Below the pieces are notes generated by a model. The model ran no database searches and was not told where the DNA came from. It was given only the letters and a program-made list of their open reading frames with translations. Positions 24,243 through 35,764 of a stretch of 64,000 bases of DNA are shown here, piece after piece. This DNA is from Pseudoscleropodium purum (Eukaryota; Streptophyta; Bryopsida; Hypnales; Brachytheciaceae): contig OZ017797.1 in the NCBI GenBank assembly GCA_963969395.1, positions 25,482,001 to 25,546,000 on the forward strand. Direction: 5' to 3'. The position numbers were made by a program, and so were the translations under genes. How positions within the stretch are numbered: the stretch's first letter is position 1; the number at the start of each line of letters is the position of its first letter.

Positions 24243-26140
24243 ATGGCAACCGCAATGGAGATCAAGATACTCGTGGCACCCACCACCTTGGTGGTGCTGG
24301 TGGTGCTGGCGTTGCAATGGACCTCACTCCACGCCAGGTCCGTGCCTGGCGACTACGACACTCAAGAGTATGTCCCCACTCAAGTGAACGATGAGCCCAG
24401 CTTCGCCAGTTACGACGCCCCTTGGGAGTTCGATGCCACGCAGGAATCTTTCACCACCCAAGACACGGTGCCCACGCCGACCGCTGACGCAAGCACTTAC
24501 AACTACGACGACAACACTTTCGCTTCCACGGACAGCGAACTCCCGTTCGACACCTTCGTGGACTCCCCCGAAACTGTCCAGGACACGGCTGCCAGCTTCG
24601 CGGATGACACGGCGTACACAACAAATCCAGAGGTGCATACGCAGGCTGAGTACGAGAACGATGAAGTTTTCTTCGACACCTCGGATGCTGATACCGTCTA
24701 CCAGGCGAATGACGAGTAAGCATCTTAATCCCATGACACATCCAGCTTCCGCGAAATCTCTTTGAACGAATTCTATTCACAGAATGCCCCCTTGTTGATG
24801 TTGTTATGTAGATTCAGCCTCTGAGCGGTGAATTCGATATTGTATTTTTCGTCTGTAAACTTCCAGGCGACGTAACTCGTAAAATAATTGTGGAAGTCAC
24901 ATTTTGACAGACTGCGTACAGTAACTCTGTTCCTGCTGACCAATTTATGATGTTCATGGCAATAACGTTCCTGTTGATGAAATTTCATTATTGGATCGAT
25001 TGCAGTGGGCTAAGCCTGTCCGCGGCCGATGTCATGAACGCCACCACCGCTGACGACATGCTGGCATCGCTCGCCAAGGCCATGGGCGGATGCGGCACTG
25101 GAAACCCCATAGACGATTGCTGGCGCTGCGACCCCAACTGGAAAAGCCATCGCCAGGCACTCGCCACCTGTGCCATCGGATTCGGTAGAAATGCCATCGG
25201 CGGAAAGAATGGACCCATCTACACTGTCACCAACAATGGCGACGACCTTACAAATCCCCGACCCGGCACGCTGCGCTACGGTGTGACTCGCAACGGGCCG
25301 CTGTGGATCATCTTCGCCAAAAGCATGACCATCAAGCTCAAGGGTGAGCTGTGGGTGACCGCGTTCAAGACTCTTGACGGGCGCGGTGCGGAGGTGCACA
25401 TCACGGGTGGGTCGCAAATCACCATACAGAAGACCAACAATGTCATCGTCCACGGGCTGCACATACACGACATCAAGCCATCGGGCCCGAGCACCGTCCG
25501 GGCATCGCCCTCGAAGCTGGTGAAGCGTCCCAAGTCGGACGGCGACGGCTTGCACATTTGGGGATCGCACGATGTGTGGGTGGACCATTGCTACCTGGCG
25601 AGAGCCACCGATGGGCTGCTGGACGTGACTCGCGGGTCGACGATGGTGACGGTGTCGAACAACTTCTTCGAGCAGCACGACAAGACCATGTTGTTGGGCG
25701 CGGATCCCAGCCACACCATGGACCGCAACATGAAGGTGACGGTGGCGTTCAACAAGTTCGGGCCGGGCTTGGTCCAGCGTCTGCCGCGGTGCCGCTTCGG
25801 CGTTTTCCACGTGTTGAACAATGACTACTCTTCGGGGTGGCGCATTTACGCGATCGGTGGCAGCGAGGACCCGACCATTCTTTCGCAGGGCAACTACTTC
25901 CGTCCAAGTGGCAACAAAGAAGTGACGAAGCGCATCAATGACAACGGTCCCATGTTCGGTGGGTGGCAGAAGTGGAACTGGGCTTCCAGCGGCGACGTTT
26001 TCGCTAAGAGCTCCTACTTCGTCGGGTCCGGCGCGAAGGCGACTTCGGCGAGCGTGTATGCGAAGGCGTTCAGCACGTCGTCCCGACCTGGCAACATGGT
26101 TCCCGCTCTCACCAAGGCCGCTGGTCCCCTTAAATTGTAG
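24243..26140 (+). CDS. PL-C: secreted pectate lyase (PL1) with acidic N-terminal extension
   Basis: Coding exons 24243-24715 and 25006-26140, intron 24716-25005 (GTAAGC donor, TTGCAG acceptor, phase 2); 535 aa. I chose the ATG at 24243 because it directly precedes the hydrophobic signal core (TTLVVLVVLAL) and follows the leader acceptor; cleavage probably after A31 (SLHA/RS). The extension (32-157) has about 30 Asp/Glu, no Lys and one Arg, with many Tyr and Thr. The PL1 domain has NPIDDCWRCDPNW, D336/D338, WVDH 349-352, DGLLD, and QRLPRCRFG with R416, R419 and R421. A potential N-glycosylation site (NAT) lies just after the exon junction. Closest relative in exon 2 and 3'UTR is PL-B, in mirror orientation. 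Function is by family; the extension's role is not known to me. Confidence 0.92.
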
Positions 26141-26700
26141 CCTGACATTGGTGCTGATTGTACGATGACCAGGAGATCATCATGTCCTTCGAAAAAGGAC
26201 ACCCAGACCGAGGCTGCGCTTGCAGCAGCCCGGATGAGTGTGCCTCTGGCGTAGAATTAGAAGAGATGCAACCTCCTCAGTCAGGCTTGCGGATTGTTTT
26301 ATTTTCCTGCAGCTTGTTTCATGAGAGAAGAGTTGGAACGTTAGCAAATGTCTGTTGTAGTTTAGTGTAGAGTACGTGCAACCGCTGTTACAGAGCAAGT
26401 GACTGAATACAGTTGCCTTGCTGGCAGACGAGTTGGAACTGATGACGATGAGTTGCTGATGAAAATGATGCAATTCTGAGAATGAACAGCTGGTCGGGAG
26501 TTTGGAGCCGGACTTTGAAGAATTGGTTGAACGAAATGATCGACCTCACTGAAGCCCTCTCCCGAAGCAGAAGGGGCAGGTATCTGGAGCCACGTTCGAT
26601 GCTCTTGTATTGCAATGTACGTGATCGTTTTCATTGGAAGTGGATGTGAACGTTGTAAGGTCTTCTGTCTGGCTATGGCCAGTTAAAATAATATCAAAGC
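26141..26700 (+). other. 3'UTR of PL-C with conserved box
   Basis: Matches the PL-B 3' flank from the stop outward. Conserved block at 26531-26563 (ATCGACCTCACTGAAGCCC). It ends near GGCTATGGCCAGTTAAAATA, where the other copies also lose similarity. Confidence 0.6.
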
Positions 26701-27300
26701 CGCTTGTAATGGGCTGAAAATTGGGTGACATGACTGGGGATGGTGTTCTTACTTTGCAGCGAGCCCTTATTCACGTCGTTTTTTTCGTTGCGGATAGTGT
26801 TCTTTCGGTCTTTGCTTTTTCTCGTTTACGCGCACATGGTTCGATCTTTTGATGCCATTGTTTTGGTTTTATGTTCTTGATTCTTATGCTTGGAGGCTTG
26901 TTGTTTGGCTGGATTGTTCATTGTGCTTGTAAATCGTCGTGTTTTGTGGGATGACAGAATGTTGCGAAGTGTTGAGAATGTGAGACTAGAAATCCATTTG
27001 ATGGCTTGTACAGATTATTTATTTTAAAGCCGTCTTCCTCAAGGTGACATGTTACCGGGTTGAATGTCGTAGCAGCTAAAGCGCTTCACACCCTACCCGA
27101 TTTTGTTTCGTGCATCGAGTTCCGCTCTGGAAGTTAGTTCTACCAGACTGGAAATGGTGTGCACGAACTGAGGTGGGGATAGAATTCTAGGACATTTCTC
27201 ACTGCATAATAATCAGCAATAATATTCGTGCGCAACTCGTAACATGTCTTACACAGTTCCACTGGCCGAATGGTGTAAGACCTCTCAGCCGTTTGACGTT
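26701..27300. other. Intergenic, nothing recognised
   Basis: T/G-rich downstream flank of PL-C without coding features. Confidence 0.35.
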
Positions 27301-28400
27301 AGCCTCGATATTATTGAGAGTACCAAGTCAGATTCCACGTGTTTGAAGCGGGAGCGGGGGGAATATGAGGGAGGTTTGGATTTCAGAATACTCATGGTGC
27401 CGTGATTGATGTTACCGTTAATAAGTGTGGGTCTGTTCTGCCCAAAATTAAGAGCAATGAATCTGCTGATTTTACCCCCTAAATGGTTAGAATTAGGCTC
27501 AAATGAATCATCCTTCATTTAGTTGCTTTCAAATGTAGGCTATAAGTTTAAAACACCCTAGCTAATTTAGAACTCGGATGGGTCATCGTAGTTGCTAAAT
27601 CCGCATCTCTCGCTCTGACAGAACCAGCAGGTGTAGTTTCTATAAACCAGGGAATCGGCGACGTCTTTTGCTATCACGTAAGCTTTCGTCGAAATAGCAC
27701 ACCGTTCCTCGTTTCAGATGTTTCCAACCTCGCTCAATGTCGCAAATTTCAATATCGTGGAATGGCGAGGAGTCTTCCGAACGTAAATCTCTAGCATTTG
27801 ACATCCCTGAAACCAGTACTGGAATTGGGCAGTTACTCGAATAGTACTCACCCAATGCCACATCGCCAGGCTGAGCTCCTCACCTGCCTGCGAGCAGAGG
27901 ATTAATTAACAATTACGGGCAATAACAGGTAGTTGTCAGCAAGGAGCAATGGAAAAGTTGAAACTGACTAGCAATCAGAAACGAGAATTTTCATTGCATT
28001 GCACTCCCACTGAGACAGATTACCATAATACTAGAAATCAGGTATGTTTCCTTGCAAGTTGAGACGATTGATCATGCATTACACTTCACCTTCCAAGAAA
28101 GAGATTTCGGCAAGGTGCCTTGATCGTGATCGACCTGCAGATTGAATCGTGAAGCTGTTACGGAGAGTACTTCGATCCCCATGAGGTGCAATTCGTGATT
28201 TCATCTTCCTTTCAGTCCTTCCGATCAGGGGACGTCGATCTACCTTCCTCAACTGAAGGAAGTCTCTCCTTTGCAAGAGCGCAAGATCAAGTCTTACAAG
28301 ATTTGTCATAGTCATTTGACGAGTGCTCACGCAGGAACATCTTATCTAACTATAATCACTATAATCAGTAAGTACATGATAAACTAAGTATCTTGATGAC
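27300..28400 (-). repeat. Right arm of inverted duplicated flank
   Basis: Mirror partner of 9580-10740: 27480-27640 and 28170-28380 match it in reverse order and opposite strand. The similarity stops close to 28400, where a foldback MITE and an AT-rich block begin. Confidence 0.6.
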
Positions 28401-28403
28401 CCT

Positions 28404-28623
28404 CATTATAAGAGAAATGGGTGTTTTAAGTGAGTTTTAGGGTATAGTCTTAAATATAAGATTATAAGTAATGATCTTTAAGGAGATATTTAACAAAATT
28501 TTACTAAAAACACAAATATTTTTAGTAAAATTTTGTTGAAAACGTCCTTAAAGGTCATTATTGATAATCTTATATTTAAGTTACTTAAAAATTCACTAAA
28601 AACATCCCTTTCATCTTGTAGTG
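28404..28623. mobile_element. CACTA-like foldback MITE, 220 bp
   Basis: The right end read inward is CACTACAAGATGAAAGGGAT; the left end is CATTATAAGAGAAATGGGTG. The element folds into a long hairpin whose arms share AATATAAGATTAT-type sequence and a tip of AAAATTTTACTAAAAA versus its inverse. No matching 3-bp duplication (CCT versus TAT). Confidence 0.55.
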
Positions 28624-31600
28624 TATGGATCCTATTTTGTGATGACTACCCTACTCTACCTACAAAACTAGAATAGGGGAGAAGGTAATGTGTTGTCAAG
28701 TTCAAGATCTTGACCTCTTACTTTGATTTATCCAATTAATGCCTATGACAAGAGCCTTTGCCAAAGCCCAAAGCCACACTATTTCAAACTAGTGCAAGCT
28801 GAAATATTACTGAATTGGAGTATTTTTTGAAAAAATAAAATTTGTAGTGACACTAATTATGCAAGCAATACTAATTATATTAGTGTTGCCCTTAGGAAAA
28901 GTGTACATTCTATTTCCTAGTCCAAATGGTGTGCATTTTAGATTTTGAGTATTTTTTGTGAATTATCATGAAGAATTGTATTGAGTAAGAATTAGAAGAA
29001 AAAAAACTAAAGTGATTTTCATTCTTTCAAAACTTATTAGGTAGAAGAAGGTACAATGTAGTCATGTAGAGGGGAAAACTATATCATAAATAGGTCAAAG
29101 ATGAAATTGAAGTATACTAATTATCTCCATGGTGAGATTGTTGTAACAATCTAATTTAATCATGTAGAATTTGTTTCTATGAAATATGTGAAAGTTGAGT
29201 TCAAAAACAAATTCAATACATTATTTTTTAAGAATTTAAAATGCTCTCATTGCCTACAAAACAAGAAGCTCTATAACTTTCTTATCACTTATTCAACTAG
29301 AACAAACCAATGCTTTTCATATAGACAAAGCATTATCTATTGAAGATTAAAAAATAAAAAATTCTTTCAAATTTTTGTGATATTTTTTTTAGTTTCTCCC
29401 CTTTTGAATATTTTAAACTTTGAAAGGTATAACTTTTACTTTCATGTACTGATTGAAATAAAAATTATTCTAAACTAGGACTTTAGGGGTCAAATGCTAT
29501 GTACCTTATATTTTATGATCTATTAATAATGAAAAAAATTATTGGAAACACAACAAAATTCACACAAAAACAATGTGGAAATTACAATGGAATGGAACAA
29601 ATAACTAATATGCAAATAAACATACTACAATATTATTTGTCTATGATAAAAAAATTAATTGATTACGTGTTATTGTATAAATATCAAAATAAAACTAGGG
29701 TCCTACTTCTCTATGTACTACCTACATTGACTAATTGAAGTTTTGGAAATTTAAAAAGTTGAAATTTCAACATCTTAAATGCTTGAAAGCTGAAATAAAA
29801 ATATGTAAATTGAAATCACTTTTATAATCTAATTTATTACCCGAAAGAAAAATCTATGCCTCTATAAGCTCAATAATGCTCTAGTCTAAGCAATAAGAAA
29901 AAAATCAATGACTAATGATTTGAAATTTGTTCTCATAGAGTATATTTATATATACATTAGAAGCTTTGATTAATTACATTAGTATTATTGATGTGAAACA
30001 TATAAAGATTCTTGTTTTTCAAGCAATGAAGGTATTTTTTTGAAGAAGTTTTGTATAGAAATCATTTAAAAACAAAAATTTTGGAATTTTTCAAATTATA
30101 AACCTTCATGGGTTGTAGATTACTTGGTACAACAATTTTACAATTAGGACTCACATGTTTCAATTCGTTTTTTGAATCGTCAACAATTTAATTTCCTTTC
30201 AATCTTCTACTTCTATTTAACAATTTCTTAAGAATGAAAATTATCAATTTTTCTTGAATTTTTTTTTCTTGGATTTTCAATTCAAATTTGCACCCTAATG
30301 ATTTAACTCCTAAATTCCTAAGGATTTTAGACTAAAGACAAATGCTTTATAAAATATAAATTCTTCAACTTTTTTGAGCTTTACATCAATGGATTGTTGT
30401 CAGAATGAAAGGTCAACTTTGTTTCACTTTGGCAAAAACTAGGGTCTTAATGCTAAATACTTAGTTGTACTAGAAGGAAATGCTCTATGGTCAATTTTGG
30501 CTCTCAATCATATGGTAAATCTGTTGTACTAGTGACAAGTGTCCTTACTAGGGCTTTTATTTTTGGCCAAATTTTGCTGGACTGTCAAAAATTTGACCTC
30601 TCTAGTTTCATCCCTCCAAAAATTGACCTCTGGAGTGAAGCCAACAAGGGAGACACTAATCCAAAAAAAAGCCTAGTCCTTACAAGTGTCTTTTTTTTTA
30701 AACTTTGCACTACTTAATTGTACCTATAGTACTTGCTATAAGCTATGTCTATGACTATTCCCTAATCTTTCACATATAAGGAGTATGTCAAGGCTCTAAT
30801 TTATAATAAATCAACTATAGTAAAAAAATACAGAAAATTGGTGATCAAAAGAATGAAGACAAAACCATCTTCAATGTTCAAAAGTGCATGCACCAAGGAA
30901 ACCGCCTATTTGCACAAATGGAAAGACTATAAAATATTGTATTTTTAGATGCCCCTCATATAAAACATATCCACCTACCATAGGAATATACCACAAAAAT
31001 TTCAACTCTAAATCATTAATATTAGGTACAAGATAGTACTCAAAAGTGTGACAAATTAATAAAAGAATCTTTTTAAAGATTCCAAAAATAAGAGATACAA
31101 TTTCAATTGAGACAATCATCTCCAAATAAACTTCAAGTTCTTCAAATAATATATGTTTTTTCTTGTAACACTTTGCACTAGAAAAGATGAACCTTTTATA
31201 TTTAGTGGATTAGTGGATAACAATAGTTCATAGAGAATCTCCAACAACTAATAAATAATAATAATATGATTATACTAGTAGGTTCATGTGGCACCTAAGG
31301 GAGACTACAAATTGATGGCAATATTAGCACGCAACCAACTTTGATAGTGTACATTTATCTACTCAATGATATTTCATGTACACATAGGATAGTTCATTTG
31401 TAACTGCATGATATTCATCCACAAAAGCAACAATTACATGAGTTATCATCTAGGGAAAGAATAGATGATTACAACTTGTAACCTCTTGGCCTCTTGGCAA
31501 ATCAAAAGTTACCTTGTCCATCACCAGCTGTGATTTGTGTGCATTTGTTTGCTTGATGGTGTTTCATCTACAAGCAAGGACAATTTGTTCATAACCACAT

Positions 31601-32300
31601 GATACTCATCCACGCACACAATACTTTGATGCCACATTGAACTACTAAACTTTTAAAAGTTTAGAATCAATAATGGTCATCAAGTGGAAAAAAAAATGAT
31701 CATTAGAAGATAATGCAAAATGGCGGGAGATCTATGTAAAACATCCAGAGATCTATACAAATATTGAGAGATTCATACAAACATCGTGGGATCCCCCAAT
31801 GTTCTCATCAGGAAATCCCATGATGTATTGTCTAAAATTCACTGAATAGTCCAAAAGTAGTTAAAGGTAGCATTCTGATCATAACTAGTTTCTTTTTTTT
31901 TTTTTTTTTTTACAAAGTGGCAAAGTGGCAACACTAATGTTATAGTGGTGCTCTAAATTCAACATTCATCCACAAATTGAATAGAAAATATGACATTAGT
32001 GCATATTATATATCCATAATTCTATTTTCATCCACAATTAAGCAATTTCATCTAAGATTTTTTATTTATTTGAAGTTTTTTTTGGCAATTTTCAGCTCTT
32101 GAACTACCATTTTTTTCTATAGGCTTGGTGTCAAGCAAAAAAATTTAGTGCAATTTGACGACAAATCACCGGAAAAAAAACACTGACCATAACCACACAA
32201 TATTCATCCACAAAGGCAACAACTACTAACATGAGTTTTCATTCAAAGACAAAGGTGGTTACGCTTTATAACGTAGTGGTTGCCTTCAGGCAACTCCAAG
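28624..32300. other. AT-rich block with diverged direct repeats
   Basis: No gene recognised. 31344-31430 and 31540-31622 are diverged direct copies (period about 195; shared CATGATA-TCATCCAC), with a third partial copy at about 32183-32245, suggesting an old tandem array. A T run lies at about 31890-31911. Confidence 0.4.
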
Positions 32301-32304
32301 GTTA

Positions 32305-32567
32305 GAGCATCCCCACCAAGGGCTTCTGTATCCATAAATTTGAAGTCTCGAAGCGGTCAACCTTGACTGGATACGGATGAGACTTCACTAGTTCTCCAAA
32401 CAAGCCTCTAGATACAAAACTGGGTGATTGTTTTACAGAATTTTGTATATTTTAGGGATACAGAACTTGGAAGAAGATTGGTGCGAGGGAGTTTCTGTAT
32501 CTCTATCTGCATTTGAAGTCCTCTCCCTAAATTTTTAGGGATACAGAACTAGTTGGTGGGGATGCTC
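32305..32567. mobile_element. PIF/Harbinger-type (Tourist-like) MITE, 263 bp
   Basis: Terminal inverted repeats GAGCATCCCCACCAA, extending with four mismatches to CTGTATCC (25 of 29 identical). Flanked by TTA at 32302-32304 and 32568-32570, the target duplication typical of PIF/Harbinger elements. Non-coding interior. Confidence 0.78.
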
Positions 32568-32579
32568 TTACCAAGAGTC

Positions 32580-32950
32580 TGTATTAGTCAAATGTCTCCA
32601 CCCAACCAAGTTGGATGGGAGCAGAATGTCGGGATGGATTGAGTGGAGAACTGAAGCACTCACTACACTCCCTCGCTGTGAGAGCTTTCCTGGAATTCTG
32701 GTTGAATGTGCACCAGTTGCTGCTGCTGCACGGGTTCCATACTGTGCGCTCTTTGATCAACTGAATCCTCCAGAAATAGTATAATTAGAAAAATGTGTCA
32801 GGGTTAACTGCGTGGAAGTGGCAAGCAAGTTGAAGGGGGATGGAATGATTGATTGTCCTCCAAATTCCCCCCTCTAAGGTCTAAACTCTCACCGGAAAGA
32901 GACTCGGTCGGACTTGGAACAAAATCACGAGTCCATGGTCTGAAAATAAG
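32580..32950 (+). repeat. Duplicated upstream module of PL-D
   Basis: 32755-32900 (CCAGAAATAGTATAATTAGA, GTGTCAGGGTTAACTGCGTGG) matches 22970-23130 and the inverse of 8170-8290. The 150 bases before it also resemble the minus strand of 8300-8450. Confidence 0.5.
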
Positions 32951-32975
32951 AGTAAAACTGCGATGAAAAAATACG

Positions 32976-33304
32976 GTAAGGTAGTAGGTCCATAAACCCC
33001 GACCATTTAAGGGCTGGAACTGATTTTGGGGGAGGTGTAACTTCTTGAAATATTTTTCAGTAAATTTTTCCTAATAGACAAGTGAAATTGGCATCTAACC
33101 CAAGTCGTTTCATATTTTTTGAAGCTTTGAAGAATTAATTATGAAATTTTGAAGTGGATATGGTATAGGCCTCTAAAAGTGTCCACCTCCTAAAATGTAC
33201 ACTATTTGTACATTGATGAAGGCTCAAAAAATATGTACATGCAATGTACATCTGTGGAGGTGGGCACTTTTAAAGTTGAGTGCTTTTTGAACCTCCTACC
33301 TTAC
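32976..33304. mobile_element. Nested inverted-repeat element, 329 bp
   Basis: Outer ends GTAAGGTAGTAGGTCCATAAA and the inverse of GTAAGGTAGGAGGTTCAAAAA. Inside, CTCTAAAAGTGTCCACCTCC (33171 region) pairs with the inverse CTTTAAAAGTGCCCACCTCC near 33255. Non-coding. No target duplication found, so the type is uncertain. Confidence 0.5.
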
Positions 33305-34800
33305 TTGGAAGGAAGAATTCAAATTCCAAAAGGATATCCATGGCGCTAGTTAACTTACTTTCAATTTCTCGTAAACTCTTTCAACTGGTTTTCAACCGTT
33401 TTAGCTTAGATCACATTGTTTTGAACTTACATGTGGCATTTATTGGGCCCATTCAAAACTTCTTCTCAAGATTAGGATTGGGACTTAAGATAAGCTATCT
33501 AATTGGTGCCACAATTTTGTTCTGGCTTATTTGTGTCACGATGTATTAGTAGTGCACATTTTTCATTATGAAATGTTTAGTTTTAGATAGGTATAGACTA
33601 ATTATAGAATGGCATCAATAGAATGGTATATAGATTGTACACATGGGGATCAAAAGATGTCAAGTCCTTGTAGTGATAATTCAACGATTTCAAACAATTG
33701 TTGGGGGCAAGCCCTAGTAGTGCTCTTATTAAGTATTTGCAATTTTTTTGTAGTGATTACAAATGTACAATGCATGTAGCCATTTTTTTTTAATAGAAAC
33801 CATTTTTCATTTAGACAATAATACTTTACTTGTTCAATTTTAATGAATTTCATCTACCTTTCCAATGATCAACATCCATTGTTTGGGAGTATCATATTGG
33901 AACAATCCCTTTGTTTAAATTGTTCATAATTATCCTTGGATAGCATAATGATGAACTCCTTCCATCACTTGACATTTGGACCTAATAGGGGAGCTTGTAA
34001 TTTTGTCTTCTTTCACATGAAATGTTTTTTTATTTGTGTCAAATAACAATAAAATGTAAGAAGTTATAGTACTATAGAATATAGGAGAAGTTACACCACA
34101 TTTGGCAAAATGGTATACATTTGAGGGTCCAATTGGGCACTAACACTAATTGACAAAGTAGGACTCCATGATGCTAGTGCCATGAACTTTTTTTGGGAGG
34201 GCAAAAATTTTCTTTGGGGAGAATGCAAGAACAAATTATTTACCATGAATGATAAAATTTGAAAAATTTGGAATTGATATTTGGAATCAAAGATCTTAAA
34301 TTAGGTGGGAAAGGTCTTAAAAGAGAAATTTATGGCCCCAAATAGGGAGCAAGGTTCTCACATCTATCTTCAAGCATGGAAAAAAACAAACTCATCCCTT
34401 AGTAAGGCTCATAACAGTGCAACAATTTAGACAATTCCGTGAAAGTGTGCCAATTTCATAATTGGTTGTTGACTTTTCAACATTAATGTGGCACCATCCC
34501 ATTGGTTACTTGTCACCATTGCCATTGCAAGTTACAACTCATAACCTTCTTTCCTTTCAACTTGCTTCTTGCATTCTTGGATGATGATGATCAAAGGTTG
34601 TGATTGAAAAATGTACAACAGGTTATGTACAATAACCTATTTGCTGCTAGTGCAGCTCATCAATTATCTAGTACATAACTTACTCTCCCATTTTAGCAAA
34701 TATGAAGTTCTAAAACTAATATGTTATCATAGAAACAAACTGGAACTAAAACTGACAGCTACCAATTCATTGATCTGAACTGAGATTCATCCTACGATAC
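33305..34800. other. AT-rich intergenic block
   Basis: An 89-aa ORF at 33280-33549 overlaps the element end and shows no recognisable domain. Nothing else supported. Confidence 0.35.
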
Positions 34801-34963
34801 GGCGAAAATAGAAATTAATACTTCGGGAGGACTCTCTAATCAGATACACTAGCAGAGAAAAGCACAAGTTAGGCGCGGTAAAAGCACCGGAAGTGCAAGT
34901 GGAATCCGAGAAGGAAACTGGCAAATTGGAAATCCAGCTCCGCGCCTAATTGCACCCTCGATT

Positions 34964-35117
34964 GAACAGTAATCCACACTAACTTCGGAGTCATCCGAAG
35001 GAGCCAGCCGCTGCCGCCTGCCGAAAGCAATTCCTTTGGCGCTGCACACGTTCGTTAACTCACGGAAACGGGAATGCAAAGTAACGCAGATGATTCACTG
35101 GCCTGCTCTTTATAAGA
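34964..35117 (+). promoter_or_regulatory. PL-D core promoter: GAACAGT box and TATA box
   Basis: GAACAGTAATCCACACTAAC then TTCGG at 34964-34988, TATAAGA at 35111-35117. From about 34855 to 35200 the sequence matches 6140-6484 (minus) with only a handful of differences in the part nearest the gene. Confidence 0.72.
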
Positions 35118-35141
35118 CCCCGACTGAGGCATCAATTTCAC

Positions 35142-35764
35142 TCATCGGTCCCTCATCAGTCTCACTTACAAAGTCACAGTCTAGCACGACAATCCGAGGC
35201 CGGTTAACGTTGAGACATTGATGTGAGATCTCTGCTGCCGAAAAGACTGAGCAGCAGAGCTATTGTGAAGTTGTTCAATTCACAGAATTTCAGAATTCTG
35301 TCGTGTTGATGGTAACAGAGATCGGAGGGATCAAGCAGCTGACAAGCAGATTCTAGGAGGGCTTGCTCGTACTTCTCGACACAGGTATGCTCAGCTCTGT
35401 ATCATAACATCAATTCACAATTTTCTACCTGCTCAGCGTCATGCCCTCACTCCAACTCTACAAGTAGTTTGATATTCTCAGTCAGTTCATTGACAGCTCT
35501 AAGTAAAGTCGAGCAGGGAAGATCGATCAGATTCAATTCAATTCAATCAGAATCAGAATCAAGAAAGTTTGAACATGTTCTCCATTCTGAGATACTTTGA
35601 AGTGTAAGTGGATGGCATTGGTGTTCTCCATGTAAATCAATTACCATTGAAAACTAGATTTAGAATTCAATCACTGGGTCACTGAGCAATGCTGGTTACT
35701 TCGCTTCTCAGGTGCGGCTACATTGACGTCGGCATTGAAACAAGCCTATTCCGAGATTCAGGCG
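35142..35764 (+). other. 5' leader of PL-D with leader intron and start-stop uORF
   Basis: Donor CGACACAG/GTATGC (exon end 35384) and acceptor CTTCTCAG/GTGCGG (exon restart 35712) give a 327-nt intron at 35385-35711. ATGTGA at 35221-35226 is a start codon directly followed by a stop. At the matching place PL-A has an upstream ATG that opens a somewhat longer uORF. Confidence 0.65.

Noticed and set aside
24947..25005. Upstream extension of the PL-C exon 2 ORF as a separate start
   Set aside because: The sequence before 25006 is intron, ending in a proper acceptor; the phase-2 join to exon 1 restores the same frame in all five copies.
34849..35079. Matching ORFs at 34849-35079 (-) and 6263-6568 (+)
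   Set aside because: They look conserved only because the PL-A and PL-D promoters are nearly identical. They run antisense through the promoter and TATA region.
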